Source of the DNA: Roseateles sp. DAIF2
GTDB lineage: Bacteria; Pseudomonadota; Gammaproteobacteria; Burkholderiales; Burkholderiaceae_C
Reading direction: 5' to 3'
Assembly (NCBI RefSeq): GCF_015624425.1
Contig: NZ_CP049919.1
Span: 434,001 to 498,000 of the forward strand
DNA length: 64,000 bases
The notes under the pieces are model-generated. The model saw only the letters and a list, made by a program, of their open reading frames with translations. It was not told the origin of the DNA and ran no database searches. The position numbers were made by a program, and so were the translations under genes. Each line of letters begins with the position of its first letter. The stretch's first letter is position 1. Below, in pieces: positions 43,900 to 52,453 of the stretch.

Positions 43900-44742
43900 A
43901 TGTCGCTGCAACAACTCTCTCCCGATTGGCAGGCCTGGGTCCGTGAAAACGTCGGGCGTGGCTGCAGTCGCGACTCGATGCTGCCCCTGCTGGTGCAGGG
44001 CGGGCATGCCCAGGTCCTGGCCGAACGGGCGCTGGACGAGGCGCTGAATGGCGGCGCGCTCGACGCCGCTCAGGGTCAGGCCTTGCGCGGTCGGCCGGCG
44101 CCCGATCTGCGTGCGAACCGGCTGGTCTGCGAGGGGCAGGGCGTGCGGGTGGCGGCGGTGCTGGACGCGCCGCAGGTCGTCCTGTTCGAGAACCTGCTCT
44201 CGGCCGACGAATGCCGCCAGATGATCGCGCTGGCCGAGACCCGGCTGGCCCGCTCCACCGTGGTCGACGATCAGCTGGGCGAGGCCCGTCCGCATGAGCA
44301 CCGCACCAGCGCAGGGGCCTGGTTCCATCGCGGCGAGACGCCGCTGTTGGCGCGCATCGAGGCGCGGCTGGCGGCGCTGCTGCGTTGGCCGGTCGACCAT
44401 GGCGAGGGCCTGCAGGTGCTGCGCTATGGCCCCGGCGGCGAGTACCGCGCCCATCATGACTTTTTTCACCCCACCCTGAGCGGCAGCCAGCGCCATCTGC
44501 AGCAAGGCGGCCAGCGGGTCGGCACCTGCATCCTCTACCTCAGCGAGGTCGAGGCCGGAGGCGGCACCCGCTTCCCGCAGCTGGGCTACGAGCTGCGGCC
44601 GATACCCGGCTCCGCGCTCTACTTCGCCGATGTCGACGCCCAGGGTGTGGAGGATCACGCCACCCTGCACGCGGGCCTGCCGGTGATCGAGGGCGTCAAG
44701 TACATCGCCACCAAGTGGCTGCGCGAGCGGCCCTACGTCTGA
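43900..44742 (+). CDS. Prolyl-4-hydroxylase-like Fe(II)/2OG oxygenase with N-terminal W-x2-W domain
   Basis: 280 residues, cytoplasmic. Residues 10-50 are the shared helical domain (D-W-Q-A-W-V-R-E-N then R-G-C-S-R-D-S-M). The catalytic P4H-type domain (about 90-278) has Fe ligands H185-x-D187 (AHHDFF), distal His257 (LHAGLPV) and the 2OG-binding Lys267 (GVKYIATKW). It hydroxylates proline or a similar residue in proteins or peptides by family analogy. Divergent from the WYL regulator. Its target is not known; the domain in common with the JmjC-type protein and the hydrolase suggests a common partner. Confidence 0.9.
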   Translation: MSLQQLSPDWQAWVRENVGRGCSRDSMLPLLVQGGHAQVLAERALDEALNGGALDAAQGQALRGRPAPDLRANRLVCEGQGVRVAAVLDAPQVVLFENLLSADECRQMIALAETRLARSTVVDDQLGEARPHEHRTSAGAWFHRGETPLLARIEARLAALLRWPVDHGEGLQVLRYGPGGEYRAHHDFFHPTLSGSQRHLQQGGQRVGTCILYLSEVEAGGGTRFPQLGYELRPIPGSALYFADVDAQGVEDHATLHAGLPVIEGVKYIATKWLRERPYV

Positions 44743-44793
44743 GCCCGCTACCATCGCGGCTCTTCTGTGAAGCGATGGCGGGAAGGCGAGGCG

Positions 44794-45816
44794 ATGGACG
44801 AGCAAACGGTGCGGCTGCGGCCGGTGCGGGTGGAGGATCTGGACTGCCTGTCCCTGCTGGCCGGCCAGGTGTTCCTGGACACCTATGCGACCGAGGGCAT
44901 CCGGCCGTCCTTCGTGCGCGAGCTGCAGGGCCAGCTGTCGGTGCCCGCGCTGCGGGCCCGGCTGGCGCGTCCCGGTGCCGCCTGCCTGGTCGCGGAGCGC
45001 GACGGCCATCTGCTCGGCTTTGCCCAGCTGAACCTGCATGCGGGCCATGCGCTGCTGGGCGATGCCGGGCCGGCCGCCGAGCTGGAGCGGCTCTACGTGC
45101 AGCGGCCCTGGCTCGGCCGGGGGCTGGGCCGGCAGCTGCTGCTGGCCGCCGAGGCCGCGGCGCGCGAGGCCGGCGCCGGGCGGCTGTGGCTGACGGCCTG
45201 GGTCCACAATCTGCGCGCCCGCGCCTTCTATGCGCGCCAAGGTTATGCGGAGCTGGGCCGGACCTGGTACGAGTTCGAGGACGAGCGCCACGAGAACCGG
45301 CTGTTCGCCAAGGGGCTGGGGCACGCGCCGGCAAGACCCGACCCCGTGGTGGCCGCGCCGCCACCGCATATCGAGCCCTGCGCCGATCCGGCCGACCTGC
45401 GCTGGTTGGCGCTGCGCCGCGACCTGTGGCCCGGGCCGGAGGAGGAACACCGGGCCGACATGGCCGAGATGGTGGCCGAGCCGGCGCGCTACGCGCAGTT
45501 CCTGGCGCTGGACGGGCCGGGCGGCGCTGCGCTGGGGTTGGCCGAGGTGGCGCTGCGCCGGGACTATGTCAACGGCACCGAGGGCTCGCCGGTCGGTTTC
45601 CTGGAGGGCCTCTATGTGCGGCCCGAGGCGCGCCGCCGCGGCATCGCCGGCGCGCTGGTGCGGGCCGCATCGAGCTGGGTCGGCGCCCAGGGCTGCAGCG
45701 AGATCGCCTCCGACACGGCGTTGGAGAATGTGGCCAGCCAGGCCCTGCACCGGGCCCTGGGTTTCGAGGAGACCGAACGGGTCGTCTATTTCCGCCGCCG
45801 GCTGGCGGCCTCTTGA
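44794..45816 (+). CDS. Fusion of a GNAT domain and an AAC(6')-like aminoglycoside acetyltransferase domain
   Basis: 340 residues. Domain 1 (about 5-175) is a GNAT with LYVQRPWLGRGLGRQLLLAA (100-119) as acetyl-CoA loop. After a Pro/Ala linker (178-192), domain 2 (about 193-340) closely follows AAC(6') enzymes of the Stenotrophomonas type: L-R-R-D-L-W-P, R-R-D-Y-V-N-G-T-E-G-S-P-V-G-F-L-E-G, then A-S-D-T-A-L-E-N and G-F-E-E-T-E-R-V-V-Y-F-R at the end. Start 44794 has AAGGCGAGG upstream; a GTG at 44767 is possible. Might confer low-level aminoglycoside resistance; natural substrate unknown. Confidence 0.88.
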   Translation: MDEQTVRLRPVRVEDLDCLSLLAGQVFLDTYATEGIRPSFVRELQGQLSVPALRARLARPGAACLVAERDGHLLGFAQLNLHAGHALLGDAGPAAELERLYVQRPWLGRGLGRQLLLAAEAAAREAGAGRLWLTAWVHNLRARAFYARQGYAELGRTWYEFEDERHENRLFAKGLGHAPARPDPVVAAPPPHIEPCADPADLRWLALRRDLWPGPEEEHRADMAEMVAEPARYAQFLALDGPGGAALGLAEVALRRDYVNGTEGSPVGFLEGLYVRPEARRRGIAGALVRAASSWVGAQGCSEIASDTALENVASQALHRALGFEETERVVYFRRRLAAS

Positions 45817-45835
45817 TCGCGAAGAGAGTCATCAC

Positions 45836-46384
45836 ATGCCTGCGCTGGAAGCCCTGCTGATCATCGACATGCAGCGAGCGCTGCTCGATCCGGAGCCACG
45901 CCCCTACGAGGTCGAGGCGGTGATCGAGCGCATCAACGCGCTGAGCGCGCGTGCCCGCGCCGCCGGCGCGCCGGTGATCTTCGTGCTGCATGAGCGCGAG
46001 GGCACGCCGCTGACCCGCGGCAGCGAGGGCTGGCAGCTACAGCCCGGGCTGCGGGTCGAGAGCGGCGACCTGCGCCTGCACAAGACCACGCCGGACTCCT
46101 TCAACCACACCGAGCTGCAGGCCCTGCTGCAGCAGCGCGGCGTGCAGCGCCTGGCGATCTGCGGCTATGCCAGCGAGTTCTGCGTCGATACGACGACGCG
46201 CCGCGCCGCCGCGCTGGGTTACCCGGTGCGCCTGGTGGCCGATGCCCACACCACGCATGACAAGCCCCATGCCGATGGCGCGCAAATCCGCGCCCACCAC
46301 AACGCGACCCTGAGCAACATCACCAGCTTCGGGCCGCGCATCGAGGCCGTGCCGAGCGCGGAGCTGCGCTTCGAGCCGGCCTGA
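45836..46384 (+). CDS. Isochorismatase-family cysteine hydrolase
   Basis: 182 residues. The Asp-Lys-Cys triad is visible: LLIIDMQ (Asp11), LHKTTPDSF (Lys) and EFCVDTTTR (Cys about 120), with the cis-peptide segment G-Y-A-S-E-F-C. Members include nicotinamidase, isochorismatase and various amide hydrolases; no specific substrate can be inferred. GAAGAGAG precedes the start, 19 nt after the acetyltransferase fusion, so the two genes are probably one transcript. Confidence 0.92.
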   Translation: MPALEALLIIDMQRALLDPEPRPYEVEAVIERINALSARARAAGAPVIFVLHEREGTPLTRGSEGWQLQPGLRVESGDLRLHKTTPDSFNHTELQALLQQRGVQRLAICGYASEFCVDTTTRRAAALGYPVRLVADAHTTHDKPHADGAQIRAHHNATLSNITSFGPRIEAVPSAELRFEPA

Positions 46385-46396
46385 GGTGAGGGGTTG

Positions 46397-46867
46397 TCAG
46401 GCGCGCGTGATGCGCGCCGCGTAGCAGCCATGGCCGGCGAAATGCGCATGGATGAAGGCGGTGCTGGGCAGGTCCAGCAGATGGCCGATCAGGCCCTCGG
46501 CCAGCCGGCCCTCGACGACGCCGGCCTCGACGATCAGGCCCTGGGCATTGAAGGCGCGCAAGGACAGCAGACGCTTGCGCAGCATCTCCGGCAGCTGGTT
46601 CTCGGCCTCGAAGGCCCGTTCGGCGCCCTCGCGCACGAAGATCGCGTGGCTGGCGCGATAGGGGCTGGGCAGGTCCAGGTGGCAGTAGTTCAGGAGCAGG
46701 CAGCTCTCGCCCGGCTGGGCGTCGCGCAGCTCGATGCGGTCGGGCAGGCCGCCGCCCGGTGGCACGTGGCGGCGCAGGATATGGCGCTCGGCCAGTTCGG
46801 CGTCGGACAGGCCGAACAGCGGGCGGAAGGGTTCGGGCGACAGGCCGGCGATGCGGTAGCGGGTCAT
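46397..46867 (-). CDS. DUF1203 family protein
   Basis: 156 residues, cytoplasmic. It matches the DUF1203 pattern: Y-R-I-A-G-L near the N-terminus, G-E-S-C-L-L-L-N-Y with H-L-D-L-P-S-P-Y-R-A-S-H-A-I-F-V in the middle, and A-H-F-A-G-H-G-C-Y-A-A-R at the end. Start 46867 has GGAAA upstream; 46879 is also possible. Family function is unknown. Convergent with the isochorismatase gene, 12 nt apart. Confidence 0.9.
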   Translation of the reverse strand: MTRYRIAGLSPEPFRPLFGLSDAELAERHILRRHVPPGGGLPDRIELRDAQPGESCLLLNYCHLDLPSPYRASHAIFVREGAERAFEAENQLPEMLRKRLLSLRAFNAQGLIVEAGVVEGRLAEGLIGHLLDLPSTAFIHAHFAGHGCYAARITRA

Positions 46868-47016
46868 GGCGGTTTCCATGGCGATTGACGATGGCCGCAG
46901 TCTGGCGCCCGCGCGCCGCGCCGGCTGGCCGGAAGCGGACCTGCAAATGCCCGAGCGCGCCGGCTGGCTTCGCACCCTGGGTGAGAATGGGCTTCATCGC
47001 AGGAGCGGGAGCATGG

Positions 47017-48372
47017 ATGAGCGACGCTGGCAGTGACCGAGGTAAGAGGCCTCATGTGGTGATCGTCGGTTGCGGTTTCGGCGGCCTGGAGGCCGCCCGC
47101 ACCCTGGGCGACGACGGGTTGGTCGACATCACGATCATCGACCGCAGCAACCACCATCTGTTCCAGCCCCTGCTCTACCAGGTCGCCACCGCCGGCCTGT
47201 CGGCGCCCTCGATCGCCGCGCCGATCCGCCACATGCTGCGCCGGCAGCGCAATGTCACGGTGCTGATGGCCGAGGTGGCCGGCATCGACAAGCAGCGGGG
47301 CCAGGTCTTGCTGGCCGATGGGCAGCAGATCGCCTATGACCATCTGATCGTCGCCAGCGGCGCCACCCACAGCTATTTCGGCCGCGAGGCCGACTGGGCC
47401 GAGCATGCACCGGGGCTGAAGACCCTGGCCGATGCCTTCAAGCTGCGCGCCAAGGTGCTGATGGCCTTCGAGCAGGCCGAGGTGCTGGACGAGGAGGGCG
47501 CGCGCCGGCCCTGGCTCAATTTCGTCGTGATCGGCGCCGGTCCCACCGGGGTCGAGATGGCCGGCACCCTGGCCGAGATCGCGCGCCATACCCTGAAGAA
47601 CGAGTTCCGTCGCATCGACCCGAGCCGCGCCCAGGTGCTGCTGCTGGAGGGCTCGCCGCGGGTGCTGCAGGCTTTCCAGCCCGAGCTCTCGGCCAAGGCC
47701 CAGACGCAGCTGGAGGGGCTGGGCGTCGCGGTGCGCACCGGTGCCCGGGTGGTTGGCATCGATGCCGAGGGCGTGGACGTCGAGCAGGACGGGCGGCGCG
47801 AGCGCATCCCGGCCCGCACCGTGGTCTGGGCCGCCGGCGTGGCCGCCTCGCCGCTGGGGCGCAACCTGGAGGTGCCGCTGGACCGCGCCGGGCGGGTGAT
47901 CGTCGACGGCCGGCTCAACATCCCGGGCCATCCGGAGATCTTCGTCGTCGGCGACCTGGCCGCGGCGCAGAGCCTGGAGCGCGACGGCTCCAGCAAGCCG
48001 GTGCCCGGCGTCAGCCCCGGCGCCAAGCAGATGGGGCGGCATGCGGCGCAGACGATCCGTGCGCGCATCGCCGGCCGGCCGGAGCCGGCGCCGTTCCGCT
48101 ACATCGACTACGGCGCGCTGGCGACGATCGGCCGCAAGGCCGCGGTGGCCGATGTCGGGCGCTTCCAGTTCAGCGGCTATTTCGCCTGGCTGTTCTGGCT
48201 CTTCGTGCATGTCTATTTCCTGATCGGCTTCCGCAACCGCCTGGTCGTGCTGATGGATTGGGCCTGGGCCTACTGGAGCTTTGCGCGCTATGCGCGCGTG
48301 GTCGCGGAGACGGCGCAGCCGCCCGAATCCGCCGCGGCGCCCCAGAACATGGGGCCTGAGCGCAAGAGCTGA
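47017..48372 (+). CDS. ndh: Type II NADH:quinone oxidoreductase (NDH-2)
   Basis: 451 residues, peripheral inner-membrane flavoprotein oxidising NADH and reducing quinone without proton pumping. FAD-binding V-I-V-G-C-G-F-G-G-L-E-A-A-R (about 15-28), the NDH-2 segment H-H-L-F-Q-P-L-L-Y-Q-V-A-T, NADH-binding V-I-G-A-G-P-T-G-V-E-M-A-G, and VVGDLAA for the second FAD contact. C-terminal aromatic helices (FAWLFWLFVHVYFLIGF, about 390-406) for membrane attachment. Start 47017 follows GGGAG; a long upstream in-frame extension is not supported. Single-gene unit. Confidence 0.92.
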   Translation: MSDAGSDRGKRPHVVIVGCGFGGLEAARTLGDDGLVDITIIDRSNHHLFQPLLYQVATAGLSAPSIAAPIRHMLRRQRNVTVLMAEVAGIDKQRGQVLLADGQQIAYDHLIVASGATHSYFGREADWAEHAPGLKTLADAFKLRAKVLMAFEQAEVLDEEGARRPWLNFVVIGAGPTGVEMAGTLAEIARHTLKNEFRRIDPSRAQVLLLEGSPRVLQAFQPELSAKAQTQLEGLGVAVRTGARVVGIDAEGVDVEQDGRRERIPARTVVWAAGVAASPLGRNLEVPLDRAGRVIVDGRLNIPGHPEIFVVGDLAAAQSLERDGSSKPVPGVSPGAKQMGRHAAQTIRARIAGRPEPAPFRYIDYGALATIGRKAAVADVGRFQFSGYFAWLFWLFVHVYFLIGFRNRLVVLMDWAWAYWSFARYARVVAETAQPPESAAAPQNMGPERKS

Positions 48373-48402
48373 CCCTTTTGGGAGGGGGATGGGTCGCCGG
48401 CG

Positions 48403-48479
48403 TAGTCCGTTCGGCCTAGTCCGACGTCGTTGGGGCTTCAAACAGGCCTCCTAGATTGGCGCCCGTTTCGCCAACCTAG
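48403..48479. promoter_or_regulatory. Repeats upstream of the phospholipase C gene
   Basis: Two TAGTCCG motifs at 48403-48409 and 48417-48423 (14-base period) followed by a two-part inverted repeat at 48451-48479: CTAG-a-TTGGCG-N7-CGCCAA-c-CTAG. Likely a promoter/operator region for the gene at 48516; binding protein unknown. No recognisable Pho box. Confidence 0.45.
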
Positions 48480-48515
48480 ACGGGACCCGACCAGGTCCCC
48501 AGGAGTCCTCCCCCC

Positions 48516-50702
48516 ATGAGTTCCCAGCAAGACCGCCGCAGTTTCCTGCGCAACCTCGCCGCCGGCGCCGGCGCCTCGGCCGCCCTGGCCAGCTTCCCGC
48601 CCGCGATCCAGCGCGCGCTGGCCATCCCCGCCAGCTACCGCACCGGCACGCTCAACGACGTCGAGCACATCGTGATCCTGACCCAGGAGAACCGCAGCTT
48701 CGACCATTACTTCGGCACCCTGGCCGGCGTGCGCGGCTTCAGCGACCCCTTCCCGATCCCGGTGCTGGACCGTCCCGGCACCTACACCCGCAAGAGCGTG
48801 TTCGTGCAGCCGATCGGCAACGGCGCGCCGGTGCCGGGCCGCCCGGAATGGGGCGGCGGCCGCAAGGCGATTGCGCCCTTCCACCTGAACACCCAGCAGG
48901 ACTTCGGCGTGATGCGCGTGTCCGGCACGCCGCACAGCTGGACCGACGCCCAGGCCGCCTGGGACCACGGCCGCATGAACAACTGGCCCAAGGCCAAGCA
49001 GAACCATTCGCTGGGCCACTATGCCCGCGCGGATCTGCCCTTCCAGTTCGCGCTGGCCGAGGCCTTCACCCTGTGCGACCACTACCACTGCGCGACGCAG
49101 ACCGGCACCAACACCAACCGCCTGTTCCTGTGGACCGGCCACAACGACCCGCTGGCCGTCGCCGGCGGCCCGTCGACCGACAACAGCCACGACAGCTTCA
49201 ACGCCAACCCCGCCACCGACTACACCTGGATCACCTACACCGAGCGCCTGCAGTCCGCGGGCATCAGCTGGCAGGTCTACCAGAACATGGCGGACAACTT
49301 CACCGACAACCCGCTGGCCGGCTTCCGCCCCTTCCGCGACGCCTGGTACCAGCGCCCCGGCTACTCGCAGGTGCTGCGCGAGCGCGGCGTCAGCACGCGC
49401 GACCTGGACAAGCTCAAGGAAGACGTGCTGGCCAACAAGCTGCCCCAGGTCAGCTGGGTGGTCGCCACCGCCGAGGGCTCCGAGCATCCCGGCCCCTCCA
49501 GCCCGGCCCAGGGCGCCGACTACACCGCCAAGGTGCTGGACGCGCTGACCGCCAATCCGGAGGTCTGGAGCAAGACGGTGCTGCTGATCAACTTCGACGA
49601 GAACGACGGCTTCTTCGACCATATGCCGCCGCCGGCCGTGCCGGCCTACGAGACCTACAACGCCGACCCGGCGCGCGCCCGCCTGGCCGGCGCCTCGACG
49701 GTGGACACGGTGGGCGAGTACCACCACAACCTGAACGGCTCGGACCCGCAGTACCACCGCCGCCCCTACGGCTTCGGCCCGCGCGTGCCGATGTACGTGG
49801 TCTCGCCCTGGAGCAAGGGCGGCTGGGTCAACTCGCAGGTGTCGGACCACAGCTCGGTGATCCGCTTCCTGGAGGCCCGCTTCGGCGTGCAGGAGCCGCT
49901 GATCAGCCCCTGGCGCCGTGCCGTCAGCGGCGATCTGCTGAGCTGCTTCGACTTCCGCAACCCGGAGGACCAGCCCTTCGTCAAGGACCTGCCGGCCACC
50001 GCCGCGCTGCGCGCCCGCGCCAAGGCCCTGACCCAGACCAAGACGCCGGCCACGCCGCAGAACCTGGTCGCCCCGGTGCAGGAAGAGGGCGTGCGCCCCG
50101 CGCGCGCGCTGCCCTATGAGCTGCAGGTGCAGGCGCGCCAGGACGGCAATGCCGTGCTGCTGCGCTTCGAGAACGAGGGTGATGTGGGCGCGGTGTTCCA
50201 TGTCTACGACCGCCTGGCGCTGGGCGACCTGCCGCGCCGCTACACGGTCGAGGCCGGCAAGCAGCTGGAAGGCCGCTGGACCCCGGTCGGCGCCAGCTAC
50301 GACCTCTGGGTGCTGGGCCCCAACGGCTTCCACCGCCATTTCACCGGCCCGGTGGCCCTGGCCGCCAACAAGCCGCGCCCCGAGATCGAGGTGCACAGCG
50401 ACCGCGTCTACGGCGAACTGCTGCTGCGCCTGATCAACCGCGGCACGGTGGCCGCCACCTTCGAGCTGCAGGCGCTGAAGTACAGCGAGGAGCCGGTCCA
50501 GGCGCATCGCGTCGCCGCCGGCGCCACGGTCGAGCTGCGCCTGCCGCAGGCCGCCAGCCGCCATTGGTACGACCTCTCGGTCAAGGTGCGCGAGCTGGCC
50601 GGCTTCAGCCGCCGTCTGGCCGGCCATATCGAGACCGGCGAGCCCTCGATCAGCGACCCGGCCCTCGGCGGCCCGGCCCTGCTCGACCAGTACCGCCCCT
50701 GA
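48516..50702 (+). CDS. Phosphocholine-specific phospholipase C
   Basis: 728 residues, exported folded through the Tat system: twin-arginine motif D-R-R-S-F-L at 6-11 and a hydrophobic stretch to about 37. The phosphoesterase domain (about 45-480) has the family opening E-H-I-V-I-L-T-Q-E-N-R-S-F-D-H-Y-F-G, H-N-D-P and the metal motif N-F-D-E-N-D-G-F-F-D-H. Two C-terminal domains of about 85 residues (about 530-610 and 620-700) match the DUF756 repeats of PlcH/PlcN. It cleaves phosphatidylcholine or sphingomyelin to release phosphocholine. AGGAG precedes the start. The PEP-CTERM gene follows 37 nt later. Confidence 0.93.
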   Translation: MSSQQDRRSFLRNLAAGAGASAALASFPPAIQRALAIPASYRTGTLNDVEHIVILTQENRSFDHYFGTLAGVRGFSDPFPIPVLDRPGTYTRKSVFVQPIGNGAPVPGRPEWGGGRKAIAPFHLNTQQDFGVMRVSGTPHSWTDAQAAWDHGRMNNWPKAKQNHSLGHYARADLPFQFALAEAFTLCDHYHCATQTGTNTNRLFLWTGHNDPLAVAGGPSTDNSHDSFNANPATDYTWITYTERLQSAGISWQVYQNMADNFTDNPLAGFRPFRDAWYQRPGYSQVLRERGVSTRDLDKLKEDVLANKLPQVSWVVATAEGSEHPGPSSPAQGADYTAKVLDALTANPEVWSKTVLLINFDENDGFFDHMPPPAVPAYETYNADPARARLAGASTVDTVGEYHHNLNGSDPQYHRRPYGFGPRVPMYVVSPWSKGGWVNSQVSDHSSVIRFLEARFGVQEPLISPWRRAVSGDLLSCFDFRNPEDQPFVKDLPATAALRARAKALTQTKTPATPQNLVAPVQEEGVRPARALPYELQVQARQDGNAVLLRFENEGDVGAVFHVYDRLALGDLPRRYTVEAGKQLEGRWTPVGASYDLWVLGPNGFHRHFTGPVALAANKPRPEIEVHSDRVYGELLLRLINRGTVAATFELQALKYSEEPVQAHRVAAGATVELRLPQAASRHWYDLSVKVRELAGFSRRLAGHIETGEPSISDPALGGPALLDQYRP

Positions 50703-50739
50703 ACCCCCATCACCTCTTTTTCATTCCGGAATTCCCATC

Positions 50740-51408
50740 ATGTTGAAACTCAACACCCTCGTCGCGGCCGCCCTGCTGGGCCTGGCCGCCAGCGCCAGCC
50801 AGGCCGCCGTCTACGGCCAGAACCTGATCGTCAACGGCAATGCCGAGCAGGGCATCGCCGGCTGGAACGGCTTTGACGACTACAGCTTCATCCAGTCGGT
50901 CAACTACGGCAACAACTGGGTCAAGCCCAGCGAGCCGGGCCCGCTGGACCGCGGCAGCAAGATGTTCGCGGGTACGAGCACGAGCTCGCGCACCGTGGCC
51001 TGGCAGTCGCTGGACCTGGGCGTGCCGGCCAACGCCGGCGACCGCTTCAGCCTGAGCGGCTGGCTGGGCGGCTGGCAGGCCCAGGGCGACAACGCCAAGC
51101 TCTACGTGTCCTTCCTGAACCTGTCCGGCGACGAGATCGGCTCCACCGAGATCGGCCCGGTCTCGGCGGCCGACCGCGGCAACAAGACCGGCCTGTTCTA
51201 CCGCGAGGCCAGCGGCGCGTTGCCGGGCCAGACCGCGACCCTGCAGTTCTGGCTCAGCATGGAGCGCGTTGGCGGCGGCGACAACGACGGCTATGCCGAC
51301 AACCTGAACTTCACGCTGACCCCGGTGCCCGAGCCCGCCACCTACGGCCTGATGGCCCTGGGCCTGCTGGCCGTCGGCGTGGCGGCGCGGCGTCGCCGCG
51401 CGGCCTGA
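50740..51408 (+). CDS. PEP-CTERM sorting-domain protein, carbohydrate-binding-like body
   Basis: 222 residues. Signal peptide 1-22 (ending ASQA). The body is a beta-sandwich-like domain beginning N-L-I-V-N-G-N-A-E-Q-G-I-A-G-W-N-G, the usual start of CBM-type PEP-CTERM proteins. Intact sorting signal VPEPATYGLMALGLLAVGVA then Arg-rich end. No own promoter of the sigma-54 type is visible in the 37 nt after the phospholipase gene, so it is probably co-transcribed with it. Surface or matrix role inferred. Confidence 0.92.
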   Translation: MLKLNTLVAAALLGLAASASQAAVYGQNLIVNGNAEQGIAGWNGFDDYSFIQSVNYGNNWVKPSEPGPLDRGSKMFAGTSTSSRTVAWQSLDLGVPANAGDRFSLSGWLGGWQAQGDNAKLYVSFLNLSGDEIGSTEIGPVSAADRGNKTGLFYREASGALPGQTATLQFWLSMERVGGGDNDGYADNLNFTLTPVPEPATYGLMALGLLAVGVAARRRRAA

Positions 51409-51963
51409 TCAGGCCGCGAGCAGACGTTCGTAGTACAGCTGCACGAAGCCGAAGGGCCAGGTCTTGACCGGCCCGGCGTGCAGCCAGCGGTCCGCGGGCA
51501 GCTCGCCGAACAGGCGCTTGCCCGCGCCCAGCAGCACTGGGATCAGCGTCAGGGTCAACGCGTCGACCCGGTCCGCGGCGAGGAAGCGCTGCACCGTCAG
51601 CCCGCCGTCGACATAGGCATGGCGCAGGCCCTCGGCCTGCAGCCGCGCCAGCAGCTCGGCCGGTTCCTCGCGGCTGGCCTCGACCCGCGGCCCGCCCTCC
51701 GGCAGCGGCCGGCGCGTCAGCACGATGACGCGTCGCTCGCCATAGGGCCAGGCCTCGGGCCCGAAGCTCAGCACCTTGTCGTAGCTGGCGCGGCCCATGA
51801 TCAGCACGTCCACCGTGGCCAGGAAGGCGCCAAAGCCGCAGTCCTCGCCCGCGGGCACCGCTGCATTGGCCCGATCCAGCCAGTCCAGGCCATCGTCGGC
51901 GCGAGCGATGCAGCCGTCCAGGCTGGTGGCGATGAAGACCGAGGTCTTGATGCGGTCCAGCAT
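51409..51963 (-). CDS. RibD/dihydrofolate-reductase-like protein
   Basis: 184 residues with the RibD C-terminal/DHFR fold: V-F-I-A-T-S-L-D-G-C-I-A-R at the N-terminus, D-V-L-I-M-G-R-A-S-Y-D-K-V and Y-V-D-G-G-L-T-V-Q-R-F-L for NADPH binding. Such stand-alone proteins are common and rarely characterised. Start 51963 is 4 nt after the stop of the VOC gene upstream, indicating an operon. Directly abuts the PEP-CTERM gene stop from the other strand. Confidence 0.9.
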   Translation of the reverse strand: MLDRIKTSVFIATSLDGCIARADDGLDWLDRANAAVPAGEDCGFGAFLATVDVLIMGRASYDKVLSFGPEAWPYGERRVIVLTRRPLPEGGPRVEASREEPAELLARLQAEGLRHAYVDGGLTVQRFLAADRVDALTLTLIPVLLGAGKRLFGELPADRWLHAGPVKTWPFGFVQLYYERLLAA

Positions 51964-51967
51964 CGCC

Positions 51968-52357
51968 TCAGCCCATCGGGGTGCAGAGCTCGACCAGGCT
52001 GCCATCGGGGCAGCGCACATAGGCGACGGTCTGGCCCCAGGGCTTGACGGTCGGTGCCTTCAGCGGCACCGCGCCGGCCGCCACCGCGCGCTCGAAGGCG
52101 GCGGCCACGTCGGGCGTCGTGAAGCCGACCTCCATGCCCAGCGGGCGCTCGCTGCCCTCGGCAGCCAGGTAGTCGTGGCCGACGCTGTCGCGCGCGGTCG
52201 CGTGGTCGACGAAGGCCAGCGCGGTGGCACCGGTCTCCAGCTCGCCATAGGCGCCGGACTCGTGCAGGAAGCGGCGCCGCAGGCCGAAGGCGCGCTCGTA
52301 GAAGTCCAGCGAGGCGCCCACGTCGGCGACATAGACGAGGGTGTAGGCGAAGTTCAT
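51968..52357 (-). CDS. VOC-family (glyoxalase-like) protein
   Basis: 129 residues, one VOC module: opens M-N-F-A-Y-T-L-V-Y-V-A-D-V-G-A-S-L-D-F-Y, contains H-D-Y-L and ends C-P-D-G-S-L-V-E-L-C-T-P-M, with Glu as typical metal ligand. First gene of a two-gene unit with the RibD-like protein. Closer to the bleomycin-resistance-like group than the VOC at 28474-28851. Specific function unknown. Confidence 0.9.
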   Translation of the reverse strand: MNFAYTLVYVADVGASLDFYERAFGLRRRFLHESGAYGELETGATALAFVDHATARDSVGHDYLAAEGSERPLGMEVGFTTPDVAAAFERAVAAGAVPLKAPTVKPWGQTVAYVRCPDGSLVELCTPMG

Positions 52358-52453
52358 GCGAGGGGTCTCCGAAGGAAATGAGGCGGAGCACGATGATGCG
52401 CCGGCCCTGCTGACAGTCGCTGGCAGCAGGGCCTTGCCCTATGCTACGGCGCC

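Noticed and set aside
48361..48515. Pho box controlling phospholipase C
   Set aside because: No CTGTCAT-type repeats with 11-base period are present; the repeats seen there are of other sequence.
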